From: Clostridium ganghwense
GTDB taxonomy: Bacteria > Bacillota > Clostridia > Clostridiales > Clostridiaceae
NCBI RefSeq assembly: GCF_026735165.1
Contig: NZ_JAPQES010000006.1
Location: forward strand, 249,529 to 313,528
Length of the DNA: 64,000 bases
Direction: 5' to 3'
Shown: piece by piece, positions 52,141 to 62,221 of the stretch
Layout: every line of letters starts with the position of its first letter
How positions within the stretch are numbered: position 1 is the first letter of the stretch
Program-made: the position numbers and the translations under genes
Notes under the pieces: model-generated
Databases searched by the model: none
What the model was told of the DNA's origin: nothing
The model's input: only the letters and a program-made list of their open reading frames with translations

Positions 52141-52758
52141 ATGGACAGTAAAATAACTCTAGATTCAATGGAACGAGATTCAGTATATAAATTAAGGGAT
52201 ACATTATGTAAAAAGTTATTTCACATAATAAAAACTAAACGTCCTATTATTCTTTTATGTATAGGTACTGATAGATCAACAGGAGATAGTCTTGGCCCTT
52301 TAATTGGTAATAAACTTAAAGCACTAGTGAAAAATGATTTCATTTTATATGGTACTTTAGAATATCCTGTACATGCAAAAAATCTTTGTGACATATTACA
52401 AGAGATTAAAGAAAAATATACTAATCCGTACATAATTGCTATAGATGCATGTCTTGGTAATGTACAAAGTGTTGGTAATATCATAATAGAAGAAAAACCT
52501 TTATCCCCAGGATCTGCAATGAATAAAAAACTACCTAAAGTAGGTAACCTAAGTATAACGGGGGTTGTAAATGTATCAGGGAGTTTAGAATTTATGGTAT
52601 TACAAAATACTAGATTATATACTGTTATGCGTCTTGCGGAGGTTATTTCAAGAGGCATATATCACTCTATCCTTAAAACGCTAGGTAGTAAAAAGATTTC
52701 TGATTTTGATATTGTTTTACATAATATTAATAAAAATTTAAGTGCAAGCTCTAAATGA
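52141..52758 (+). CDS. yyaC: Spore protease-like protein YyaC
   Basis: This 205-residue protein has the YyaC pattern ILLCIGTDRSTGDSLGPLIG, YIIAIDACLGN and LPKVGNLSITGVVNVSG. The fold is related to the germination protease Gpr and to hydrogenase-maturation peptidases. In Bacillus yyaC lies beside soj-spo0J, as here, and is linked to sporulation. The ATG at 52141 has AAGGAGG upstream, better than the longer in-frame start. Confidence 0.9.
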   Translation: MDSKITLDSMERDSVYKLRDTLCKKLFHIIKTKRPIILLCIGTDRSTGDSLGPLIGNKLKALVKNDFILYGTLEYPVHAKNLCDILQEIKEKYTNPYIIAIDACLGNVQSVGNIIIEEKPLSPGSAMNKKLPKVGNLSITGVVNVSGSLEFMVLQNTRLYTVMRLAEVISRGIYHSILKTLGSKKISDFDIVLHNINKNLSASSK

Positions 52759-52760
52759 AA

Positions 52761-52805
52761 AATCTCCTAAGATGCTAAATAATATAAACTAGCTCTTAGG
52801 AGATT
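52761..52805. terminator. Terminator between yyaC and the DUF4446 gene
   Basis: AATCTCCTAAG pairs perfectly with CTTAGGAGATT around a 23-base loop, flanked by A and T runs. It serves both convergent genes. Confidence 0.8.
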
Positions 52806-52807
52806 CT

Positions 52808-53305
52808 TTATTTATTACTGGCTTCAATTAAAACTTCTTCTTCTTCTTCTGATAAATCATATCTTGAAATTCCTTTATCTATGGGTTTTGCATAAACTGT
52901 GCTATCACTTCTTCCATAAATTCCTGTGATTACTACTCCATCATTATTATCATTTAGTAATGCTACCGAAAAACTCAAATCACTTCCTACATCCTCAAAT
53001 GCCTTATATCTTAATATAGCTACTTTCTGTATACTCTTTTTAAACTTTTTGTCTAATTCTTCTTGTTGATTTTTTATTATTTCTGTATCAGCTTTTACTT
53101 CATCTATATTATCTAGATATTTTGTTACAATTTCCTCTAAGTTTTTATTATTTATTCCTCTTGTTAACTTTCTATATCTTATTTCCAATTTATTAAGAGA
53201 TTTAAAAATCACGATTGTAACTATTAATAATATAATTATAGTACACATAAGTGCTATTGTTATATACGGCTGTAAATCACTTAAAGTCTGTAGTAATTCT
53301 TTCAT
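52808..53305 (-). CDS. DUF4446 family membrane protein
   Basis: This 165-residue protein has one N-terminal membrane helix (about 13-33), a coiled coil (about 65-95), and the conserved end with YKAFEDVGSDLSFSVALL, NNDGVVITGIYGR and AKPIDKGISRYDLSEEE. DUF4446 is typically encoded directly downstream of spo0J in clostridia; its role is unknown. AGGGTGGAG precedes the ATG. It is separated from spo0J by a parS site. Confidence 0.88.
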   Translation of the reverse strand: MKELLQTLSDLQPYITIALMCTIIILLIVTIVIFKSLNKLEIRYRKLTRGINNKNLEEIVTKYLDNIDEVKADTEIIKNQQEELDKKFKKSIQKVAILRYKAFEDVGSDLSFSVALLNDNNDGVVITGIYGRSDSTVYAKPIDKGISRYDLSEEEEEVLIEASNK

Positions 53306-53325
53306 TATGTCTCCACCCTTTCTAA

Positions 53326-53341
53326 TGTTTCACGTGAAACA
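53326..53341. promoter_or_regulatory. parS centromere-like site
   Basis: TGTTTCACGTGAAACA is a perfect 16-base palindrome matching the Firmicute parS consensus. It lies directly after the spo0J stop. Spo0J (ParB) loads here and spreads as a clamp to recruit SMC and Soj for origin segregation. Confidence 0.97.
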
Positions 53342-54187
53342 TTATAATTTCAATATATCTAAAATTCTTTGTAAGTCATCTTCTGAATAATATTCTATTT
53401 GAATTTTCCCTTTATTATTTGAATTTGTAGTTAAGGAAATCTTAGTATGAAATAAACTCTCTAATTTATATTTTATATCATCATAGTATGGACTATTTTT
53501 AGATATTTGTTTATTATTATCTTTACTTTTTTTATTACTATTTTTTATAAATGCTTCAATTTGTCTAACACTTAATTCTTCATCTATTATAGTTTGTGCT
53601 AACTTATATTGAATTTCTTTATCTTCAACACCTAATAAAGCTCTTCCATGTCCTTCACTAATAACACCATCTATTAAATAATCCTGAACTCTTTTATCTA
53701 AATTTAAAAGTCTCATACAATTAGCTATAGCAGTTCTTGATTTACCAACTCTTTTACTAAGTTCTTGTTGAGTTAATTTAAAATCATCAATTAATTTTCT
53801 ATATGCTAAAGCTTCTTCTATAGGATTTAAATCTTCTCTTTGTATATTTTCAATTAAAGAGATTTCTAAAACTTCCTTATTCGATAAATTTAGAATAACA
53901 GCTGGAACTTCTTTTAATCCTATTCTTTTAGCAGCTCTCCATCTTCTTTCCCCTGCAATTATTGTATAAATTTCATCTTCTTTTTTTAATACCAAAGGTT
54001 GAATAATTCCGTGTTGCTTAATAGATTCTGATAATTGCATTATTTTTTCTTCGTCAAAATTTTTTCTGGGCTGCTCCTCATTAGCTTTTATTAAATTTAT
54101 AGATATTTTTAATATTGATTCATCTTTAGTTGATTCATCAGGTATTAGAGCTCCTAACCCCTTTCCTAATCCAAACTTTTTACTCAC
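53342..54187 (-). CDS. spo0J: Chromosome-partitioning protein ParB/Spo0J
   Basis: This 281-residue protein begins SKKFGLGKGLGALIPD, then has the CTPase/nuclease-like domain (about 25-110, with NEEQPRKNFDEEKI and AGERRWRAAK), a helix-turn-helix for parS binding (LTQQELSKRVGKSRTAIANC) and a C-terminal dimer domain. It binds parS and CTP to form a sliding clamp. The start is GTG with GGGGAGTGAG upstream. It follows soj at close range, the standard soj-spo0J operon. Confidence 0.96.
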   Translation of the reverse strand: MSKKFGLGKGLGALIPDESTKDESILKISINLIKANEEQPRKNFDEEKIMQLSESIKQHGIIQPLVLKKEDEIYTIIAGERRWRAAKRIGLKEVPAVILNLSNKEVLEISLIENIQREDLNPIEEALAYRKLIDDFKLTQQELSKRVGKSRTAIANCMRLLNLDKRVQDYLIDGVISEGHGRALLGVEDKEIQYKLAQTIIDEELSVRQIEAFIKNSNKKSKDNNKQISKNSPYYDDIKYKLESLFHTKISLTTNSNNKGKIQIEYYSEDDLQRILDILKL

Positions 54188-54189
54188 TT

Positions 54190-54960
54190 TTACTCACTCC
54201 CCTGTCTTTTCAAAAATTCTTTTGATAAATTTCCATATGCTTCAGCACCTTTACATTTATCATCATAAAGCATTATTGGAAGTCCAAAACTTGGTGCTTC
54301 AGCAAGTCTTATATTTCTAGGGATTGTAGTATTATAAACCTTATCTTTAAAATACTTATTTACTTCTGATGCAACTTCATTACATAATTTTGTTCTACTG
54401 TCATACATACTCATAACTACGCCTTCAATTTCTAAGTCTTTATTTAAAGACTTTTTTACAAGTTGAATGGTACTTAAAAGCTGACTTACTCCTTCAAGCG
54501 CATAGAACTCACATTGTATAGGTATTAAAACAGAATCAGCTGCACTCAAAGCATTTATAGTTAAAAATCCTAAAGAAGGTGGACAATCAATGAAAACATA
54601 CTCAAAACTGTCGTCCAACTGTTTAATTTTATCTTTAAGTATATTCTCTCTATTTTTCTTATCTATTAATTCTATTTCTGCCCCTACCAGATCCATATTA
54701 GATGGTACTATATAAAAATTATTAATAAGTTCACTTTCTATCATTGCTTCTTTTATTGAAATATCAGTAGCTAAAACATCATAAATCGAGTGCTCAATTT
54801 TATTTTTATCAATTCCAAGTCCGCTTGTTGTATTACCTTGTGGATCAATATCAATTGCTAAAATTTTATGACCATTCATAGCTAAATTGGCACATAAATT
54901 TATATTGGTTGTAGTTTTTCCAACTCCCCCTTTTTGGTTAAAAACACATATAATTTTCAT
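54190..54960 (-). CDS. soj: Chromosome-partitioning ATPase ParA/Soj
   Basis: This 256-residue protein has a deviant Walker A motif QKGGVGKTTTNINL, the switch I region DIDPQGNTTSG and Walker B FIDCPPSLGFLT. It forms ATP dimers on DNA; Spo0J stimulates its ATPase. It also regulates DnaA in Bacillus. The gene is first in the operon with spo0J, spaced two bases from it. GAGGGTGAAG precedes the ATG. Confidence 0.97.
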   Translation of the reverse strand: MKIICVFNQKGGVGKTTTNINLCANLAMNGHKILAIDIDPQGNTTSGLGIDKNKIEHSIYDVLATDISIKEAMIESELINNFYIVPSNMDLVGAEIELIDKKNRENILKDKIKQLDDSFEYVFIDCPPSLGFLTINALSAADSVLIPIQCEFYALEGVSQLLSTIQLVKKSLNKDLEIEGVVMSMYDSRTKLCNEVASEVNKYFKDKVYNTTIPRNIRLAEAPSFGLPIMLYDDKCKGAEAYGNLSKEFLKRQGSE

Positions 54961-55130
54961 ATCTTCACCCTCTTCTTACGTTATTTAAACTTATTTTTTA
55001 ATAAACCTTATTTATCATATAATTAAAATATGATAATCAATATTAAACCCTATTTTGACATAATTATATTTTCTTCTCCTTAATATACATTATAATATTT
55101 AAAGAAAGATTAATAAATATATTTTAATAA

Positions 55131-55175
55131 AAAGCACGTAAAATTTTCTCGTTTAAAAGAAATTTTACGTGCTTT
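55131..55175 (-). terminator. Terminator after noc
   Basis: AAAGCACGTAAAATTT pairs perfectly with AAATTTTACGTGCTTT around a 13-base loop. It touches the parS site at 55175 by one base. Confidence 0.85.
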
Positions 55176-55190
55176 GTTTCACGTGAAACA
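55175..55190. promoter_or_regulatory. Second parS site
   Basis: TGTTTCACGTGAAACA is identical to the site at 53326-53341. It lies between the noc stop codon and the noc terminator stem, so the site is transcribed within the end of the noc mRNA. Confidence 0.97.
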
Positions 55191-55201
55191 TTTTATAAAT
55201 A

Positions 55202-55981
55202 TTACTTTTTAGGTATCGTTATTGTAACTTGAACTTTATCTTCCATTTCTTTAGTTCTATACGTAGCATCTATTCCATACTTATCAAAAACTTGCTTTAC
55301 AGTATTCATATATACTCTAGGAGCAAATACTCCTTTTATTTTTTTCTTTCCATCCGCAGCTAATTCCTGTCCATTAATTTTTAATAATTCTTTATTTATT
55401 AATTCCTCAGTCTTTTTAACATTTAATGATTTCTTAATAACATTTTTCAAAACTTTTTTCTGAAGCTTAACATCTGGTAATTTTAATAGTGCTCTTGCAT
55501 GTCTTTCTGTAAGTTTATTCTCTAATAATATCGTTCTAATCTCTTTATCTAACTTTAAAAGTCTCATTTTATTAGCAATAGTTGATTGTTTTTTTCCAAT
55601 AACATTTGCCAATTGTTCTTGAGTATAATTATGCTCTTTTAAAAGATTATGATAAGCTTCTGCTTCTTCTAAATAATTCAAGTTTTCTCTTTGTAAGTTT
55701 TCTAGTAAAGCTATTGCAGCTGAATCTCTATCTGTAATTTCTATAACTATAACTGGAACTTGTTTAAGTTCTAATTTTTTTGCAGCTCTTAATCTTCTTT
55801 CACCTGCTACAAGTTCATATTTTAATTCTCCAATCTTTCTAACAGAAAGAGGTTGAATTATTCCATATGCTTCTATAGACTGAGCAAGCTCACTAATAGT
55901 CTCCTCATTAAAGTATTTTCTAGGTTGATACGCATTAGGAATAATTAAATCAGTAGATATGTACTTAATATCATTTTCCAT
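55202..55981 (-). CDS. noc: ParB-like nucleoid occlusion protein Noc
   Basis: This 259-residue protein is a Spo0J paralogue, with IPNAYQPRKYFNEETISELA, AGERRLRAAKK and the helix-turn-helix TQEQLANVIGKKQSTIANKM. In Bacillus Noc binds its own NBS sites and the membrane to stop the Z-ring closing over DNA. The C-terminal region differs from Spo0J. Its place between rsmG and soj is the usual Noc location. GAGGGATGG precedes the ATG. No NBS-type site is visible nearby. Confidence 0.9.
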   Translation of the reverse strand: MENDIKYISTDLIIPNAYQPRKYFNEETISELAQSIEAYGIIQPLSVRKIGELKYELVAGERRLRAAKKLELKQVPVIVIEITDRDSAAIALLENLQRENLNYLEEAEAYHNLLKEHNYTQEQLANVIGKKQSTIANKMRLLKLDKEIRTILLENKLTERHARALLKLPDVKLQKKVLKNVIKKSLNVKKTEELINKELLKINGQELAADGKKKIKGVFAPRVYMNTVKQVFDKYGIDATYRTKEMEDKVQVTITIPKK

Positions 55982-56072
55982 AGTGATCCCATCCCTCTTT
56001 TATATTACTCACTACTAGAATTCTTCATTTGTCCCTTGAATTCATGTAATTTTTCTAATTTACAACAAATTT

Positions 56073-56804
56073 TTATGCTATAGGTTTCTTAGTAATACTT
56101 CCAGCTTTTCTTGGATATTGCTTAGGAGTATTTTTTATTTTTTTTATAACAACTAAATTGTGATTTAGATCACTGTCTTCTATTTCTACTTCTATAACTT
56201 CTTCTATTTTTCCACCTAAAGTTGAAATAGCTTTTTTAGCTCCTTTTATTTCCTCTTCAACTGCTGGACCTTTCATAGCAACAAAATACCCACCAACTTT
56301 TACATAAGGAATACAAAACTCACTTAAAACAGCTAAATTTGCAACAGCTCTAGAAACAACAGCGTCATACTGCTGTCTATGATTAGAATTTACTCCATAT
56401 TCCTCTGCTCTACCATGTATAGCAGTTACATCATTTATTTCTATATTGTGTAATATATCTTCTAATACATTTATTCTTTTTCTTAAAGAATCTAGAAGAA
56501 ACATATCAATCTCAGGTTTTATTATCTTCATTGGGATACCAGGGAACCCACCCCCAGTTCCTATATCAATTACTTTTTTAGCCTTTTTTAATGGTTCAAA
56601 TTTAAATATCTTCATTGAATCAATAAAATGCTTTTTTATTATTTCTTCATCTTCTTTTATTGCTGTAAGATTTACTTTTTCATTCCACTCTTTTAATAAA
56701 TCTTTATATTTTATAAATTGTTCGTATTTTTTATCATCAAAACTCAACCCTATATTAGATGCAGCTGTATTTAATATATTATAATATATTTTATCTTGAC
56801 TCAA
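56073..56804 (-). CDS. rsmG: 16S rRNA (guanine-N7) methyltransferase RsmG
   Basis: This 243-residue protein has a Rossmann methyltransferase fold with [17 protein letters not shown] (SAM loop), the [15 protein letters not shown] motif and a basic C-terminus. It methylates N7 of G527 in 16S rRNA; loss gives low-level streptomycin resistance. The TTG at 56804 follows AAGGAGG and overlaps the mnmG end by 14 bases. Longer in-frame starts extend into mnmG without a better site. Confidence 0.95.
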   Translation of the reverse strand: MSQDKIYYNILNTAASNIGLSFDDKKYEQFIKYKDLLKEWNEKVNLTAIKEDEEIIKKHFIDSMKIFKFEPLKKAKKVIDIGTGGGFPGIPMKIIKPEIDMFLLDSLRKRINVLEDILHNIEINDVTAIHGRAEEYGVNSNHRQQYDAVVSRAVANLAVLSEFCIPYVKVGGYFVAMKGPAVEEEIKGAKKAISTLGGKIEEVIEVEIEDSDLNHNLVVIKKIKNTPKQYPRKAGSITKKPIA

Positions 56805-58701
56805 TAGATTTATCCTCCTTGCTGTTAAGCTTTCTATTATATTGTTCAAGAGCTACTAAAAGTACAGATATATCTGCTGGTGATACTCCTGAAATTCTAG
56901 ATGCCTGCCCAACATTTACTGGTCTCATTTTATCTAACTTTTGAACAGCTTCCATTCTAAGTCCATTAACTGATTTATAATCAAAATGTTCAGGAATTAA
57001 TCTATTTTCTATTTTCTTAAATTGAGCAACTTGTTCTAGTTGTTTTTGTATATATCCTTCATATTTTGATACAGTATTAACCTGTTCCTGTACATCAGTT
57101 GGTAAATTGGGTCTATTTTTATCTAATTCTGATACATTAAAATAATTTAATTCCGGTCTTTTTATTAGTTCATAAAAATTTATAGGTTTTTTTAATGCAA
57201 CAGAATCCATTTTTTCTAAAAATTCATTTACTTCTTTTTTATTTGTTATTTTTACATTTTTAATTCTTTCTATTTCATTTTCTATTGCTTCTTTTCTTTT
57301 CAAAAATCTATTATATCTTTCCTCAGTAACTAAACCAGCTTTATATCCCATTTCTGTTAATCTTAAGTCTGCATTATCCTGTCTTAATAATAATCTATAT
57401 TCTGAACGTGAAGTCATCATTCTATACGGTTCATTAGTACCTTTTGTTACTAAATCATCTATTAATACACCTATGTATGCATCTGATCTGTTTAGAATTA
57501 ATGGTTCTTTATCTTGAATTTTAAGTGCAGCATTTACACCAGCTACTAACCCTTGACAAGCTGCCTCTTCATAACCTGAACTACCATTTGCCTGACCAGC
57601 TGAAAATAATCCATCAACGTTTTTAAATTCTAATGAAAGCTTTAATTGAGTAGGATCTATACAATCATATTCAATAGCATATGCCGTTCTCATTACCTCA
57701 ACATTTTCAAGTCCAGGAACTGTTCTCATCATTTTAATTTGAACATCCTCTGGTAATGAACTTGACATTCCGCCTACATACATTTCTTCAGTATCTTCAC
57801 CTTCTGGTTCAATAAATATTTGATGTCTTTCCTTATCTGGAAATCTCATAATTTTATCTTCAAAAGAAGGACAATATCTTGGCCCTACACTTTTAATTGA
57901 ACCATTATATAAAGGAGATCTATGAATATTTTCAAGAACAACCTTTTGTGTTTTTTCACCAGTATACGTTAAATAACATGACATCTGTTCTCTCTCAATG
58001 TCTGTACTCATAAAAGAGAAAGGAACTATATTCTCATCTCCCTTTTGCTCTTCCATCTTTGAAAAATCTACAGATCTTCTATTAATTCTAGCTGGAGTTC
58101 CTGTTTTAAATCTTTTTAATTTAACCCCATTTTCTATTAAACTCTCTGATAAATAATTTGCTCCTGAAAGTCCACTTGGACCACCTTCGTAATTTATATC
58201 TCCTATAATTATTCTAGATTTTAAATAAGTTCCTGTTGCAAGTATAACAGCCTTTGTATTGTAATAAGCTCCATTTCTGGTAACAACGCCCTTAATCTTT
58301 CCCTCTTCAATATCTACCTTTATTATTTCCGCCTGTCTCAAGTTTAAATTTTTAGTTGTTTCCAAAATATGTTTCATTCTATCTGAATATCTCTTTTTAT
58401 CAGCTTGTGCACGTAGTGAGTGTACAGCTGGTCCTTTAGAAGTATTTAACATTCTAGATTGAATATATGAATTATCAATATTTATACCCATTTCTCCACC
58501 TAAAGCATCTACTTCTCTAACTAAGTGTCCTTTAGCTGTTCCTCCAATATTAGGATTGCATGGCATCATAGCTACACTAGCTAAATCAGTTGCACACACT
58601 AGTGTCTTTACTCCTAATCTGGCACTAGCAAGTGCCGCTTCACAACCTGCATGACCTGCACCAATTACAACAACATCAAACTCTCCTGCAAAATAGCTCA
58701 T
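56791..58701 (-). CDS. mnmG: tRNA uridine-5-carboxymethylaminomethyl modification enzyme MnmG (GidA)
   Basis: This 636-residue protein is full length. It has the FAD-binding motif [17 protein letters not shown] at its N-terminus, [24 protein letters not shown], the TGTYLKSRI and [18 protein letters not shown] motifs and a C-terminal helical domain. It works with MnmE and FAD to modify U34 of tRNAs reading split codon boxes. The mnmE-mnmG-rsmG order is conserved near oriC. AAGGAGAG precedes the ATG. Confidence 0.97.
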   Translation of the reverse strand: MSYFAGEFDVVVIGAGHAGCEAALASARLGVKTLVCATDLASVAMMPCNPNIGGTAKGHLVREVDALGGEMGINIDNSYIQSRMLNTSKGPAVHSLRAQADKKRYSDRMKHILETTKNLNLRQAEIIKVDIEEGKIKGVVTRNGAYYNTKAVILATGTYLKSRIIIGDINYEGGPSGLSGANYLSESLIENGVKLKRFKTGTPARINRRSVDFSKMEEQKGDENIVPFSFMSTDIEREQMSCYLTYTGEKTQKVVLENIHRSPLYNGSIKSVGPRYCPSFEDKIMRFPDKERHQIFIEPEGEDTEEMYVGGMSSSLPEDVQIKMMRTVPGLENVEVMRTAYAIEYDCIDPTQLKLSLEFKNVDGLFSAGQANGSSGYEEAACQGLVAGVNAALKIQDKEPLILNRSDAYIGVLIDDLVTKGTNEPYRMMTSRSEYRLLLRQDNADLRLTEMGYKAGLVTEERYNRFLKRKEAIENEIERIKNVKITNKKEVNEFLEKMDSVALKKPINFYELIKRPELNYFNVSELDKNRPNLPTDVQEQVNTVSKYEGYIQKQLEQVAQFKKIENRLIPEHFDYKSVNGLRMEAVQKLDKMRPVNVGQASRISGVSPADISVLLVALEQYNRKLNSKEDKSIESR

Positions 58702-58713
58702 ATTTCTCTCTCC

Positions 58714-60093
58714 TTACTTTCCTAAACAAAATTTGGAAAATATTTTATCTATAATATCTTCTTCTACTGTATCTCCAGTAATTTCGCCCAAATTTTTCCA
58801 TGCATTTCTAAGGTCAATTGATGCTAAATCAATAGCAAAAGTATTATAAAGTACTTCATTTGCTGCTATCAAACTCTCTTTTGCTCTGATTAAAGCTTCT
58901 TTATGTCTTGTATTAGTTACCATAACATCTTTTGATTCAATTTCTCCACTAAAGAATAATTCTTTTACTATATTCTTAAATTCCATTATTCCTTCACCAG
59001 TTTTAGCTGAAATTTCTATAATGTACTCAGAATCTAATTCTTTAATATCATTCTTATCTATTTTACCATCTAAATCACTTTTATTTAATAGTACTACATA
59101 CTTTTTATTTTTAATAAATTCTATTATTTCTTTATCTTCATCACTTAATTCTCTACTTATATCTAGAACTAGAACTACAAGATCCGCATTTTCTATCTTT
59201 TCTCTCGATCTTTCTACACCAATTTTTTCAACAATATCTTCTGTTTCTCTAATTCCAGCTGTATCTGTAACTTTTACGGGAATACCATCAATATTCATGT
59301 ACTCTTCTATAACATCTCTAGTAGTACCAGGAACATCTGTAACTATTGCTCTTGTTTCCATTAGAAGAGCATTTAATAATGATGATTTACCAACATTAGG
59401 TTTACCAACAATTACAGTACTCAATCCCTCTCTTAATATCTTTCCTTCATCAGCACTACGTAATAATACTTCAACTTCCTTTAATAATTTCTCTATATCA
59501 TCTCTTGATTTATCTGCAGTTACCTCTTCTAAATCATCCTCTGGATAATCTACTGTAGCCTCTATATGTGCAATAATTTCTAGTAATTTATTCCTGATTA
59601 CATTTATTTCCTTGGAAATTTTACCTTCAGATTGCTCTAAAGCTGATCTCATACTTAATTCTGTTTTAGCATTTATTATATCAATAACCGCTTCTGCTTG
59701 TGATAAATCAATTCTGCCGTTTAAAAATGCCCTTTTAGTAAATTCTCCAGGATCAGCAAGTCTAGCTCCTGCCTTTACTACCTCTTCAAGTATTCTTCTA
59801 GTAACCACAACTCCACCATGACAATTTATCTCCAAAGTATCCTCTGCTGTAAAACTTCTAGGGCCTTTCATGTAACTTACTATTACTTCATCTAATTTTT
59901 CTCTAGTATCCTTATCAACAATATGCCCATATCTCATTGTATAAGTTTTTATATCATCTAATTTTCTACCATTTTTACCTTCAAAAATACTACTTACTAT
60001 TTGTAGAGATTTATCACCAGATATTCTTATTATAGATACTCCACTTTCTCCTAAATTTGTAGCAATAGCTGATATAGTATCAAATTCTTTCAT
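58714..60093 (-). CDS. mnmE: tRNA modification GTPase MnmE (TrmE)
   Basis: This 459-residue protein has a tetrahydrofolate-binding N-terminal domain (1-120), helical domains and an inserted G domain with [23 protein letters not shown] and NKSD. It ends with the conserved FCLGK, whose Cys is typical. With MnmG it makes the U34 modification. The ATG at 60093 is preferred because GAAGGGATG lies upstream at normal spacing; an in-frame start seven codons earlier is less likely. Confidence 0.97.
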   Translation of the reverse strand: MKEFDTISAIATNLGESGVSIIRISGDKSLQIVSSIFEGKNGRKLDDIKTYTMRYGHIVDKDTREKLDEVIVSYMKGPRSFTAEDTLEINCHGGVVVTRRILEEVVKAGARLADPGEFTKRAFLNGRIDLSQAEAVIDIINAKTELSMRSALEQSEGKISKEINVIRNKLLEIIAHIEATVDYPEDDLEEVTADKSRDDIEKLLKEVEVLLRSADEGKILREGLSTVIVGKPNVGKSSLLNALLMETRAIVTDVPGTTRDVIEEYMNIDGIPVKVTDTAGIRETEDIVEKIGVERSREKIENADLVVLVLDISRELSDEDKEIIEFIKNKKYVVLLNKSDLDGKIDKNDIKELDSEYIIEISAKTGEGIMEFKNIVKELFFSGEIESKDVMVTNTRHKEALIRAKESLIAANEVLYNTFAIDLASIDLRNAWKNLGEITGDTVEEDIIDKIFSKFCLGK

Positions 60094-60152
60094 ATTTTTC
60101 ATCCCTTCATACACTATTTAGATATTTTTATATAAAAAGACTCATAAAAAGC

Positions 60153-60179
60153 AAAAGAAAGCCCCTTAGGCTTTCTTTT
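60153..60179 (-). terminator. Terminator overlapping the end of jag
   Basis: AAAAGAAAGCC pairs with GGCTTTCTTTT around CCTTA. The jag stop at 60166-60168 lies within the hairpin, so the last jag codons form one arm. It may reduce read-through into mnmE. Confidence 0.8.
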
Positions 60180-60795
60180 TCAAATCAATAACAACTCTTC
60201 TATGTGGCTCTTCACCTTCACTATATGTAACTATAGAGGAATCATTTTGAAGGGCCGAATGAATGATCCTTCTTTCATAAGGATTCATTGGTTCTAGTTT
60301 CATAGCTTTATTATTTCTTCTTACTTTATAAGCTATCTTCCCCGCAAGCCTTTTTAAGGTTTCTTCTCTTTTAGCCCTATAATTTTCGGTATCTAAAGTA
60401 ACTTTTTTATATTGGCCTTCATTATTTTTATTTATAGCTAAATTAACTAAATATTGAAGAGAATCTAAGGTTTCTCCTCTATATCCTATTATTAATCCCA
60501 TATTAGGTCCTATAAGATTAATTTTAAGTACGTTATTTTCTTCTGTTATTTTAATTTCTGCTAAGATTCCCATTGAACTTAATACATTTCTTAAAAAGTC
60601 TTTAGCATCATCTTTATAGTCCTTTTTAACAGTAACTTCAACTTTTGATTCTCTTCCTCCAAAAATCTTAAATAAACCTTTGCTGCCTTCATCTATTACT
60701 TTTACTTCTACTTTATCTTCAGTTACATTAAGAGCTTTCAAAGCATTTTGAACAGCCTCGTCAACTGTTTTACCTGTCATTTCTATAGATTTCAT
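60166..60795 (-). CDS. jag: RNA-binding protein Jag/KhpB (SpoIIIJ-associated)
   Basis: This 209-residue protein has an N-terminal Jag domain (EMTGKTVDEAVQNAL and GLFKIFGGRESKV), a KH domain (LNLIGPNMGLIIGYRGETLDSL) and an R3H domain with NPYERRIIHSALQ. It binds RNA and influences cell elongation and sporulation in Firmicutes. It follows yidC, with which it is co-transcribed in most relatives. AGGTGTC precedes the ATG. Confidence 0.95.
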   Translation of the reverse strand: MKSIEMTGKTVDEAVQNALKALNVTEDKVEVKVIDEGSKGLFKIFGGRESKVEVTVKKDYKDDAKDFLRNVLSSMGILAEIKITEENNVLKINLIGPNMGLIIGYRGETLDSLQYLVNLAINKNNEGQYKKVTLDTENYRAKREETLKRLAGKIAYKVRRNNKAMKLEPMNPYERRIIHSALQNDSSIVTYSEGEEPHRRVVIDLKKKA

Positions 60796-60859
60796 ACGTA
60801 AGACACCTGCCTTCCAAAAACTACTATCAATAAGGCAAATACTCTATTCAAATTATCTC

Positions 60860-61591
60860 TTATTCTAATTCTTCTTTTAATACTTTTTTTGCTTCCATGT
60901 TTTTCATTAATAAAGTTTGACCTATTTGGAATAGATTATTTGTTACCCAATATAATACTAATGCTGATGTAAATCTAAAACTCATCCATGTAATAAAAAT
61001 AGACATTCCTATGTTCATAGTACCCATCTGTTTTGCTTGAGCATTATTTCCTGATTTAGTTCCCATTAAAACTGTTGAAAAATATGTTGTTGCTCCTGAT
61101 ACAACTGGTAAAATCCATGTAGCTGGATCTGACATACTTGCAGATGCTGCTAAATTATTTATCCATAAGAATTTTACTCCATCTATACCTGGTAAATTCA
61201 TAAACACAGCATATAATGCTATAAGTATCGGCCATTGAAGTAAAATAGGTAAGCATCCTCCAAGTGGACTTACACCATGTTTTTTATAAAGCTTCATCAT
61301 TTCTTGTTGCTGTCTTTGTGGATCATTTTTATATCTTTCTTGAACTTTTTTCATCTCTGGTTGAATTTCGTTCATTTTTACTGTAGATCTTATCTGTTTA
61401 TAGTTTAATGGGAATAATAATAATCTAATGATTATAGTCACTATAATTATAGCCAATCCATAAGATAAATTTGGATTTGGTATAATGGAATGTACTAAAT
61501 TATGTATGTATTCAAAAAATTTAATTAATGCATTATTTAACCAATCAAATTTAAAAATAACTGCCGAATAGTTCATTAAAAAAAACTCCAA
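60860..61591 (-). CDS. yidC: Membrane protein insertase YidC (SpoIIIJ-type)
   Basis: This 243-residue protein is the short Gram-positive YidC form, with about five membrane helices, the motif LLFPLNYKQIRSTVKMNEIQ with its hydrophilic-groove Arg, a coiled cytoplasmic loop and GGCLPILLQWPILIALY. It inserts small membrane proteins, with or without Sec. It lacks an obvious lipobox. The start is TTG with AAGGAGG seven bases upstream; an ATG five codons later is possible. Confidence 0.95.
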   Translation of the reverse strand: MEFFLMNYSAVIFKFDWLNNALIKFFEYIHNLVHSIIPNPNLSYGLAIIIVTIIIRLLLFPLNYKQIRSTVKMNEIQPEMKKVQERYKNDPQRQQQEMMKLYKKHGVSPLGGCLPILLQWPILIALYAVFMNLPGIDGVKFLWINNLAASASMSDPATWILPVVSGATTYFSTVLMGTKSGNNAQAKQMGTMNIGMSIFITWMSFRFTSALVLYWVTNNLFQIGQTLLMKNMEAKKVLKEELE

Positions 61592-61609
61592 CTTAAAACC
61601 TCCTTAAGG

Positions 61610-61819
61610 CTATTTAACAGGATCATATCCACCCTTACTAAATGGATTACATCTTAATATCCTTTTTATAGACATAATACCACCTTTCAAAGCCCCATAT
61701 TTTTCAATGGCTTCTATTGCATACTGAGAACAAGTTGGATAAAACCTACAACATGGTCTTTTTAAAGGTGAAATGTATTTTCTATAAATTTTTATTACAT
61801 TAACGAATATTTTTTTCAT
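61610..61819 (-). CDS. yidD: Membrane protein insertion efficiency factor YidD
   Basis: This 69-residue protein matches Yid[40 protein letters not shown] and [16 protein letters not shown]. It is an amphipathic membrane-associated factor that helps YidC. It sits between rnpA and yidC, the conserved order, and begins two bases after the rnpA stop. Confidence 0.96.
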   Translation of the reverse strand: MKKIFVNVIKIYRKYISPLKRPCCRFYPTCSQYAIEAIEKYGALKGGIMSIKRILRCNPFSKGGYDPVK

Positions 61820-61821
61820 AA

Positions 61822-62163
61822 CTAATTATTTAAACCTGCCCTTTTAAATAGGTTCAGTACTGCATTCTCTATTTCTTTATAATTTCTACCTTTTGAATTA
61901 TTTCTAGCAATAAAAACTAAATCATATCCTTTTTTCAAATCATCACAATTTAATCGGTATCCTTCACTTATCAATCTCTTAACTCTACTTCTAACTACAC
62001 TATTTCCTACTTTTTTACTAACAGATATCCCAATTCTATTTATATTTACATTTCTGCTATTCTTATAAACGTACAATACTAGTAAATGATTAGAACATGA
62101 TTTACCTTTTCTATATACCTTGCGAAACTCTATATTTTTTCTAATTCTTTCTTCCTTATTCAT
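61822..62163 (-). CDS. rnpA: Ribonuclease P protein component
   Basis: This 113-residue basic protein has the family core [30 protein letters not shown] and the RNxS region [12 protein letters not shown]. It is the protein partner of the RNase P RNA for tRNA 5' maturation. AAGGAGTAC lies upstream of the ATG. It follows rpmH across a double hairpin. Confidence 0.96.
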   Translation of the reverse strand: MNKEERIRKNIEFRKVYRKGKSCSNHLLVLYVYKNSRNVNINRIGISVSKKVGNSVVRSRVKRLISEGYRLNCDDLKKGYDLVFIARNNSKGRNYKEIENAVLNLFKRAGLNN

Positions 62164-62180
62164 TATAATAGGTACTCCTT

Positions 62181-62221
62181 TTTTTTCTGCAGTTGCAGAA
62201 AAAGGCCACTATAGCGGCCCT
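62181..62221 (-). terminator. Double hairpin between rpmH and rnpA
   Basis: On the minus strand GGCCGC pairs with GTGGCC (one wobble) and is followed by a T-run; next, TTTTCTGCA pairs with TGCAGAAAA. The first resembles an intrinsic terminator directly after the rpmH stop. It would partly uncouple abundant L34 mRNA from rnpA. The second lies just before the rnpA ribosome binding site. Confidence 0.65.

Noticed and set aside
51400-52658. Minus-strand frames opposite the LysE-like and yyaC genes
   Set aside because: The plus-strand genes have strong family matches and good start sites; the antisense products have no recognisable features.
55000-55201. Noc-binding sites (NBS) near noc
   Set aside because: Only the parS palindrome is present; no ATTTCCCGGGAAAT-like sequence was seen.
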